A stretch of DNA of 6,454 nucleotides from Bacillota bacterium (lineage in GTDB: Bacteria; Bacillota; Clostridia; Acetivibrionales; DSM-2933), in the NCBI GenBank assembly GCA_030705945.1, contig JAUZPS010000286.1, forward strand, positions 1 through 6,454. The letters run 5' to 3'. Shown here one piece after another: positions 1 to 4,725 of this stretch. Under the pieces are notes generated by a model. It had not been told where the DNA came from. It was given only the letters and a program-made list of their open reading frames with translations, and did not search any database. Position 1 is the first letter of the stretch. Every line of letters starts with the position of its first letter. The position numbers and the translations under genes were made by a program.

Positions 1-2404
1 ACTGAGTATCTTTTTTCAAGGTTTTTGAAACCTTAAGTGTCCCGGTAATCGTTACCTGACTACTGCTGTAACTTGGGTTTGCACTAAATACAGATGCATT
101 CTTTTTTATGGTTTCCTTATCAACCACTCCATAGACCTCATTATCAGCTATCAATTCTATATTTATATTTTCATTATCCGTACCCATTATTCCGTTTTCT
201 ATCTCATATCCGCTTATTGTAAACTCAGTTTCTCCAATAGATGGCGCTACAGGTGGATAAAATGAAATGTTTTTATCAACATTGGATATATCATCCCCTT
301 GTGGCGCTTCAAAGCCGGTTGTTGCAGTATCTGGCCCATTATCCGACGACGGTCTGTTATATTTGAATTCTAAATTATAGTATACCCCAGGTGTTAATAG
401 CGATATTTCACTATCTTGTGGAAAATTTAATATGAATGTTCCGGATTCATTAGGTTTAACTCCCGATAATTCAGAAATAGGAATATTTAATAAATCATTT
501 TGCCTGGTAAGAATAACATCATACTCCAATGTTTTATCACATTGATATGTAGGAACATTTATTATTGTATCTTCATAATCTAATATTGTTGGAGTTTTCA
601 AACTCAAATAATCTCCACTGGGATAAGCAGAAATATAGGTACCTTTTGTATTTACATACAAATTCCCCGTATAACTGATTTTAATACTATATTTTTTTGT
701 TGTATCAAGGGGTGTGGAAATATCAAGATTATGACGCAATATTGTTGAATTGTCCCCTGCTTGATAGGACTCGCAAATGTAGTCCTTTTGAGTAGCTACT
801 ACTTTTCCTGTTAGATCAACCAGTTCTACAGTAATATCCCCCGGGTTGGCATTTTTTAAGTTGAAAAATTCGGTATATACGATGAAATTTTTACTCGAAC
901 TATATAATGATTCATATGAAACCATGTTTAGTACTAATTCATCTGTAGCTATTAGTTTGGCAATTGTATCATATTCCGATACTCCAGCTACAAGCTTTAT
1001 GCTATAATTCTTATTGATTTCGAGTGGCTGATTAAGTGTAAAATTGGGTATATCAGAATAATATAGTATTTTTTCGAATTTACTGTATTCATATGCATGT
1101 GAAGTCATCGAATAATTGTTAAAAAGTTCATTATAATTTATACTGGTACTTCTAATATCTACTGTATTACTTCTTCCGATTATTTTATTATTATCTAATA
1201 CGACGAAGCTTCCTTTGTCTGTATTCACATCTTTAAAAAACACCCTTTGTTGCCCACTGCTCGAATTATAAGATAAACTGTTTGACGGCATATATACCGA
1301 AACAGGATTACCTATTTTAACATTACTCTGGCAAGTATCTATTACTATATTTCCTAGAGTATCTTTGCAGGTAATTTTTACAGTATATTCCCCATAGTCA
1401 ACAACTTTACCAAACTCGCATATAAATTGCAGTATGTTGTCTTCAGGTGTACCAGCAGCCCCTCTTATGCTTTTCTGAGGAATTTCCGGTATTTTCTCAA
1501 CCAATGCGCCATCCTTTAAAAGCTCAGCTTCAATAATTATATCTCTGTCCAATACTCCATAAAATAAATCTACTGCAAGATTTGGTATAGTTACAACTAC
1601 TGAAGCATTGTCTTCCTCTGTATATGTATTGTCAACAAAGGTATACGACAGCGCTGCCGACCCTGATACATATTTTCTCACAGAAAACTCTGTAGGAGTA
1701 TCAAGACTCACAGAAGAAAGATAAACTAAATACTGTTGGCCTGCATAGAGCTTTCCAGCCACAGAATCGCTTTTTTCAGGATAGGTTCTATTGTATCCCA
1801 AACTACTATTTTGGCTGTCATATAAGGATATGTAAGGAACTGTTGACCCTGACGCGGTTACAACGTAAACACCAGTTACTGAAGGAGTAAATACAAAAGT
1901 ATAAAAATCATTATTTTCTTCACTGACCTCACCATTAAGCACCTTAACCTCATTTTCATTGACAGGAATGGCATCAGGTGGGCTAGAAGACATTAATGAA
2001 ATTCCATTCATTTTTGTCGGAGTATCCGTAGTTATTGAATTTTGACTGTGGTCATATTGAATGGAGTGTTTCAAAACTCGAGTAGTTGATGTAGTAGTTT
2101 TCTTTTCAATCAATGGATTCTCTTTATCACTCTGTTTATCCATTAAAGGTAATACTACTTCCTTCTTTTTGATTGGATCTTGAGATATTCCATTAGTTTC
2201 AGATACATTTGAAGTGTTTCCAGTAGTGTTTCCAGAAGTGTTTCCAACGGTGTTTACAGTGGTGTTTCCAATGGCGCCGGTAGTTTCAGTCTGATCCAGC
2301 ATAGTATTTTCACTAGCTGAAACGGTCATGTTAACCATAAGCATATTAGCCAATATTGATATTATAATCAATATTGTTATGCTTTTGATTATTCTTTTTT
2401 TCAA
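1..2404 (-). CDS. Large secreted surface protein with PPC-like domain, C-terminus beyond left edge
   Basis: The minus strand is open without a stop from the start to the left edge, giving 801 visible codons; the gene is 3'-truncated by the window. The TTG at 2404 is preferred over the in-frame ATG at 2413, because the ribosome binding site AGGGGG (2414-2419) touches that ATG directly but sits 9 bases ahead of the TTG. Residues 1-30 form a Sec signal peptide: MKKR, a long hydrophobic Ile/Leu stretch, and a likely cleavage after VSA (residues 28-30). Residues 31-140 are a Thr/Ser/Asn-rich linker that includes a tandem repeat (46-65). Residues about 144-230 read like a bacterial pre-peptidase C-terminal (PPC) beta domain, with FYTFVFTPSVTGVYVV, a YISLYD strand and AGKLYAGQQYLVYLSS. 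The rest is beta-rich, Ser/Asn/Tyr-rich sequence suggestive of repeated Ig-like modules. No catalytic domain is visible. The role is inferred to be an extracellular structural or binding protein. Whether it ends in a dockerin, SLH domains or another anchor cannot be seen. Confidence 0.85.
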   Translation of the reverse strand, partial: MKKRIIKSITILIIISILANMLMVNMTVSASENTMLDQTETTGAIGNTTVNTVGNTSGNTTGNTSNVSETNGISQDPIKKKEVVLPLMDKQSDKENPLIEKKTTTSTTRVLKHSIQYDHSQNSITTDTPTKMNGISLMSSSPPDAIPVNENEVKVLNGEVSEENNDFYTFVFTPSVTGVYVVTASGSTVPYISLYDSQNSSLGYNRTYPEKSDSVAGKLYAGQQYLVYLSSVSLDTPTEFSVRKYVSGSAALSYTFVDNTYTEEDNASVVVTIPNLAVDLFYGVLDRDIIIEAELLKDGALVEKIPEIPQKSIRGAAGTPEDNILQFICEFGKVVDYGEYTVKITCKDTLGNIVIDTCQSNVKIGNPVSVYMPSNSLSYNSSSGQQRVFFKDVNTDKGSFVVLDNNKIIGRSNTVDIRSTSINYNELFNNYSMTSHAYEYSKFEKILYYSDIPNFTLNQPLEINKNYSIKLVAGVSEYDTIAKLIATDELVLNMVSYESLYSSSKNFIVYTEFFNLKNANPGDITVELVDLTGKVVATQKDYICESYQAGDNSTILRHNLDISTPLDTTKKYSIKISYTGNLYVNTKGTYISAYPSGDYLSLKTPTILDYEDTIINVPTYQCDKTLEYDVILTRQNDLLNIPISELSGVKPNESGTFILNFPQDSEISLLTPGVYYNLEFKYNRPSSDNGPDTATTGFEAPQGDDISNVDKNISFYPPVAPSIGETEFTISGYEIENGIMGTDNENINIELIADNEVYGVVDKETIKKNASVFSANPSYSSSQVTITGTLKVSKTLKKDTQ
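2210..2269 (-). repeat. 12-bp minisatellite, five units, inside the surface protein gene
   Basis: Five consecutive 12-base units (2210-2221, 2222-2233, 2234-2245, 2246-2257, 2258-2269) share the core GGAAACAC on the minus strand. They encode residues 46-65 as GNTT VNTV GNTS GNTT GNTS. The unit length keeps the reading frame, so copy-number change would lengthen or shorten the linker without breaking the protein. The four-residue unit falls between the signal peptide and the first folded domain, consistent with a flexible, possibly glycosylated spacer. Confidence 0.85.
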
Positions 2405-2413
2405 TCTAATCAT

Positions 2414-2419
2414 CCCCCT
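2414..2419 (-). promoter_or_regulatory. Ribosome binding site deciding the start of the large surface protein
   Basis: The minus strand reads AGGGGGATGATTAGATTG. The AGGGGG followed by ATGAT resembles the extended anti-16S complement AGGAGGTGAT, so the ATG here looks like part of the ribosome binding site. The TTG 9 bases downstream of AGGGGG is therefore the likely start codon. Confidence 0.6.
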
Positions 2420-2446
2420 AAAATAAAAAAAGACAACAATAGTATA

Positions 2447-2475
2447 ATTATAGCAATTTGTTAACATAATTTCTA
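2447..2475 (-). promoter_or_regulatory. Sigma-A type promoter of the large surface protein gene
   Basis: On the minus strand a perfect TATAAT (2447-2452) lies 17 bases downstream of TAGAAA (2470-2475), which matches TTGACA at four of six positions. Transcription would start near 2440, giving a leader of about 36 bases before the TTG start. The gene is thus probably transcribed independently of the yezG-like gene upstream. Confidence 0.6.
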
Positions 2476-2700
2476 CCATATATTTAGAATATCTTAAAAA
2501 ATTGCGCTAGAGGGATACCACATCAATTTGGACTTATTTACATGACATTATATAGAATTTACTCTACACAATGGCATTATTCTTTGAGATTTCCTTTATG
2601 CGCTCTAAACATGCGTTTTTGAAACAATAGCATTACATTTAAGATAGTCTATCTAAGATCTTTGAATCCAGAATACTACGTTTTTGTTTCTCTCAGCGGA
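2476..2700. other. Intergenic gap between the yezG-like gene and the surface protein promoter
   Basis: No ORF with a ribosome binding site is visible on either strand. The only structure noted is a perfect odd palindrome, AGATAG-T-CTATCT, at 2642-2654, about 45 bases beyond the stop codon of the yezG-like gene. It has no following T-run, so it is not a convincing terminator. A 23-codon open stretch ending at 2564 (minus strand) is too short to call. Confidence 0.5.
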
Positions 2701-3183
2701 CTACTCTACATGATTATTTTCATAATTCTTAATGTAGTCATCTACTATTTTTTTACTTCTTTCATTTGTAGGATAAATCCCTAATACTTTGTATTTCCAA
2801 ATCACTCTCTGTTCATGAGGAGTAAAACTTACTTCATCATAACTATAATCCATTTTAAACTTTCCAAAATTATCTAGATACATAGTCAGGTTTGTCCAAG
2901 TTTGAGGTGTTTTTTTCTCAAATTCAGTGTGCAAACTTTCAAATAAATTAAGCAATCCACGTTCAAGCTTATTAAACTCATTTTCATCAATATTATATAT
3001 TTCAGGTATATCTAGCGAATAAATGAACTTTTGCTTTGTTGCTGATTCAAAATCAAAATAAACGCATCCGGAGTCCTTTGATACTTCAGCATAAAGATAG
3101 AGTTTATTCCATTTATCTGGAATCATATCATTAACAGTATCTGCGATTTTTTGATAGATTTCCTCAATTTTTCTAGTATCCAT
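2701..3183 (-). CDS. yezG: YezG family (DUF600) immunity protein / antitoxin
   Basis: A 160-residue protein of the usual family length that I recognise as YezG/DUF600. The hallmarks are a helical N-terminus with IADTVNDMIPDKWNKLYLYA (residues 13-32), a strand VYFDF (41-45), the acidic YNIDENEF (63-70), TWTNLTMYLDNFGKFKMDY (95-113) and the C-terminal HEQRVIWKYKVLGIYP (123-138). In Bacillus subtilis, YezG is the cytoplasmic antitoxin of the LXG-type nuclease toxin YeeF, and relatives serve as immunity proteins in polymorphic toxin loci; the exact toxin target here is unknown. The start is well supported by GGAGG at 3190-3194, six bases ahead of the ATG. The gene lies 143 bases downstream of the 57-codon ORF on the same strand, and probably in the same transcript. 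No LXG, RHS or WXG toxin gene is visible, so the partner is either outside the window, lost, or acts from another cell (orphan immunity). Confidence 0.9.
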   Translation of the reverse strand: MDTRKIEEIYQKIADTVNDMIPDKWNKLYLYAEVSKDSGCVYFDFESATKQKFIYSLDIPEIYNIDENEFNKLERGLLNLFESLHTEFEKKTPQTWTNLTMYLDNFGKFKMDYSYDEVSFTPHEQRVIWKYKVLGIYPTNERSKKIVDDYIKNYENNHVE

Positions 3184-3326
3184 TTCTAGCCTCCAATTTC
3201 ATTAAATATTGTTTTTTTAACCCAATCTTGATCTCCAATTTTATATTTTATTTATTTTATTTCAAATCTTATTGGCCTTTGAGATACTCCTGAATATACA
3301 GATTCAATTTTAACATAAACTTGGTT

Positions 3327-3500
3327 TTATTCTGTTAAGATTTTCTCAAATGCTCTAACGTTCTTGAATAGCTCTGTTTCTCCCTCATAGTCTAGTAAAA
3401 TATCCATAGAATAAAGTATATCACTATCCATCTCACCTTGATAACGTTGATCCATTAGCACTAATCCACTATTTCCATCACATTCCAATATAAATTTCAT
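3327..3500 (-). CDS. Small hypothetical protein, 57 aa, probably shortened by an in-frame stop
   Basis: Not recognised. The ATG at 3500 follows an excellent ribosome binding site (AAAAGGAG, GGAG at 3507-3510, spacing six bases), which argues that this short ORF is or was a real gene. The product is small and acidic, beginning MKFILECDGNSGLVLMD and ending RAFEKILTE, with the acidic MDILLDYEGETELF in between. After the TAA at 3327-3329 the same frame stays open for 24 more codons, with protein-like content (NQVYVKIESVYSGVSQ, then RPIRFEIK), to a second TAA at 3252-3254. The original product may therefore have been about 82 residues, cut by a nonsense change. It sits directly upstream of the yezG-like gene, in the same orientation, so a role in the same immunity cassette is possible but only inferred. 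Confidence 0.55.
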   Translation of the reverse strand: MKFILECDGNSGLVLMDQRYQGEMDSDILYSMDILLDYEGETELFKNVRAFEKILTE

Positions 3501-3506
3501 CGCCTT

Positions 3507-3510
3507 CTCC
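3507..3510 (-). promoter_or_regulatory. Strong ribosome binding site of the 57-codon ORF
   Basis: The minus strand reads AAAAGGAGAAGGCG directly before the ATG at 3500. This gives a GGAG core with six-base spacing, and is the main reason for treating the short ORF as a gene. Confidence 0.6.
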
Positions 3511-3548
3511 TTTTGGCCCCTGATATTCCCTGCTGGTTTTCACCTTCT

Positions 3549-3590
3549 AAAAACCCCCGTAAAGCAGGCTTTTTGTCTACTATAAGGGGG
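3549..3590 (-). terminator. Possible rho-independent terminator after the two-helix membrane protein gene
   Basis: On the minus strand, CCCCC (3586-3590) can pair with GGGGG (3554-3558), which is followed at once by TTTTT (3549-3553). An inner stem GTAGA/TTTAC can form after a five-base bulge, leaving a loop of about 12 bases. The layout of G-rich arm and T-run fits a terminator, but the bulge and large loop make it imperfect. It lies about 120 bases beyond the membrane protein stop and about 50 bases before the 57-codon ORF. The same bases also resemble an insertion sequence end (see findings). Confidence 0.35.
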
Positions 3591-3711
3591 ATATTTACAA
3601 AGTCAGACTTCAGTCTGTTTAAATTTTTCATTAATAGTTTCTGGTACAGGCATTAGTTTCCATAATGAAATCACCATCAAAATAATATGCATTTTAATAA
3701 TAGAATAAATA

Positions 3712-4122
3712 TTAAAGTACCATTAATAATAAAAATATGAGTGATACAAATCCCCAAACGCATGGAGGAATAATAATCAATAGTTTTGCATTTTTTCGAA
3801 TTTTTTCATCATAAGCATATGTACCATCATTATTTTTTTTACTTAACTTCAATCCAATTATAAAGGATGGAATTCCAAAAAATAAGAAGATTATAAGCAT
3901 GAATATTCCAATATCCAGAAGTTTTTTACCTTCTTGATAGTTGTTCTCTTCTTTTACAACTTCAATTTTATCTAAAAATTTTTCATCAACTATTCCACGA
4001 TCTATTGCTTCTTGCATATATAGTTCATATATATGTTCTTGAAACGCTTCTTTTCCATATGATAGCTCATTTAGTAATTCTGTTGTTTCCATGTTTTTTA
4101 ATTTTTCCTGTATTGTTTCCAT
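3712..4122 (-). CDS. Two-helix membrane protein of unknown function
   Basis: Not assigned to a named family. Two in-frame starts exist: ATG at 4134 (140 aa) and ATG at 4122 (136 aa). The AAGGGG ribosome binding site at 4135-4140 touches the first, leaving no spacing, so 4122 is preferred. In the 140-residue numbering, residues 5-70 are a soluble, acidic helical region containing METTELLNELSYGKEAF and AIDRGIVDEKFLDKI. It resembles the short 'ELL..L..G...F...A..L...EA..RGI' helical motif seen ahead of membrane segments in many uncharacterised bacterial proteins. Two hydrophobic helices follow at about 72-95 and 117-140, joined by a Lys-rich loop (KLSKKNN to KIRKNAK). The positive loop suggests it faces the cytoplasm, which would place the N-terminal domain outside, although there is no signal peptide; topology is therefore uncertain. 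It has its own promoter and lies upstream of the immunity-type genes. Confidence 0.7.
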   Translation of the reverse strand: METIQEKLKNMETTELLNELSYGKEAFQEHIYELYMQEAIDRGIVDEKFLDKIEVVKEENNYQEGKKLLDIGIFMLIIFLFFGIPSFIIGLKLSKKNNDGTYAYDEKIRKNAKLLIIIPPCVWGFVSLIFLLLMVL

Positions 4123-4175
4123 AATAAATCTCATCCCCTTGTATTAAATTTGACTTATTTAAAACGTATACCAAA

Positions 4176-4204
4176 ATTATACTTGTAATTAAAAAACTTT
4201 TCTA
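4176..4204 (-). promoter_or_regulatory. Sigma-A type promoter of the two-helix membrane protein gene
   Basis: On the minus strand a perfect TATAAT (4176-4181) lies 17 bases downstream of TAGAAA (4199-4204). The predicted transcript start is near 4169, giving a leader of roughly 35 to 47 bases depending on the start codon. Hexamers and spacing are identical to those of the promoter at 2447-2475. Confidence 0.6.
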
Positions 4205-4352
4205 TATTATTTTTAACAACTTACATCCTTATGTGATGCCTGAATATACTAACTACTGCCAACAAAAAGCTCACTAAACATTATCTATATAATAATTATG
4301 ATTCTACTGTTCATCAGAATATCTATCTGTCGCTCCAATACAAGTAAAAAAT

Positions 4353-4382
4353 TTGAAAATTGAGAATGGCGGAATTTATAAA
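4353..4382 (+). promoter_or_regulatory. Candidate plus-strand promoter ahead of the weak ORF
   Basis: TTGAAA (4353-4358) and TATAAA (4377-4382) are separated by 18 bases, each matching consensus at five of six positions. It points at the plus-strand ORF starting at 4436. In AT-rich DNA such matches occur by chance, so this is tentative. Confidence 0.3.
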
Positions 4383-4435
4383 AAACGACATAAATAAAAC
4401 AGATACCTTTAACTACTCAAATTCCCACCAAGGCA

Positions 4436-4666
4436 ATGAGTCCTATTCAAGAAAAAGAACGTGTTTTTCCAATGGTTTATAATAATTCACAAATCTTTGG
4501 ATTTGTTAAAGAGAAGACGTTTTTGAAAGAAGAGCTTATGAATAACAAGAATTCTGCAAAATATTTTTACATCCTCGATGAATTTTTTGCAAGAACTTAT
4601 TTTACACTAAATAGTAGTGGCATATATTGGCAACACTCTGTTTTAGTTATGCAGGAATTGGATTAA
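4436..4666 (+). CDS. Hypothetical protein, 76 aa, the only plus-strand gene candidate
   Basis: Not recognised. The ORF runs from ATG 4436 to a TAA ending at 4666, and the frame stays open upstream of the ATG back to a TAA at 4391-4393. The product looks protein-like rather than random: a charged start (MSPIQEKERVFPMVY), a Lys/Glu-rich middle, and an aromatic C-terminal part (YFYILDEFFARTYF, SGIYWQHSVLVMQELD). Against it, the only ribosome binding candidate is AAGG, two bases before the ATG, and it runs opposite to all its neighbours. A promoter-like pair lies at 4353-4382. It could be the C-terminal remnant of a decayed gene, since a second frame, from ATG 4366, is open over 4366-4482 and overlaps it; a frameshifted gene is therefore possible. 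Confidence 0.3.
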   Translation: MSPIQEKERVFPMVYNNSQIFGFVKEKTFLKEELMNNKNSAKYFYILDEFFARTYFTLNSSGIYWQHSVLVMQELD

Positions 4667-4669
4667 GTC

Positions 4670-4686
4670 TCATTGCAAAGCAATGA
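4670..4686. other. Perfect hairpin, 7-bp stem with AAA loop
   Basis: TCATTGC-AAA-GCAATGA forms a perfect seven-base-pair stem, starting four bases after the stop codon of the weak plus-strand ORF and 40 bases beyond the RCC1 gene stop on the other strand. Neither strand has a T-run after it, so it is not a standard rho-independent terminator. It could still protect a transcript end. Confidence 0.4.
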
Positions 4687-4707
4687 TAAACACTTTCTAT
4701 TTCATAA

Positions 4708-4721
4708 TCAGAATACTCTGA
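4708..4721. other. Short hairpin just beyond the RCC1 gene stop
   Basis: TCAGA-ATAC-TCTGA forms a five-base-pair stem with a four-base loop, starting five bases downstream of the RCC1 gene stop codon on the minus strand. There is no following T-run. Together with the hairpin at 4670-4686 it may form the 3' end of the RCC1 transcript, but this is weak. Confidence 0.25.
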
Positions 4722-4725
4722 ATTG

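Larger units (their letters stand above)
4135..4725. other. Sparse region between membrane protein gene and RCC1 gene
   Basis: Apart from the minus-strand promoter at 4176-4204, a weak plus-strand ORF (4436-4666) and two hairpins (4670-4686, 4708-4721), nothing is recognisable. All frames on both strands between about 4205 and 4350 are broken by frequent stops. The region reads as intergenic or decayed DNA. Confidence 0.5.

Noticed and set aside
2564..2634. Minus-strand open stretch ending FKNACLERIKEISKNNAIV
   Set aside because: It reads like a protein C-terminus, but only about 23 codons are open, there is no start or ribosome binding site, and stops break the frame just upstream. It may be a relic, but this cannot be supported.
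3604..3617. Small hairpin CAGAC-TTCA-GTCTG as a terminator
   Set aside because: The stem is only five base pairs, and the following T-rich stretch on the plus strand is interrupted; no plus-strand gene ends there.
3603..3692. Minus-strand ORF of 29 codons (starts MHIILMVISLWKL)
   Set aside because: There is no ribosome binding site, it is very short, and its last codons are part of a small inverted repeat (CAGAC/GTCTG at 3604-3617). Chance is sufficient.
4670..4686. Hairpin as the rho-independent terminator of the RCC1 gene
   Set aside because: The stem is good, but no T-run follows on either strand, so it is listed only as a hairpin.
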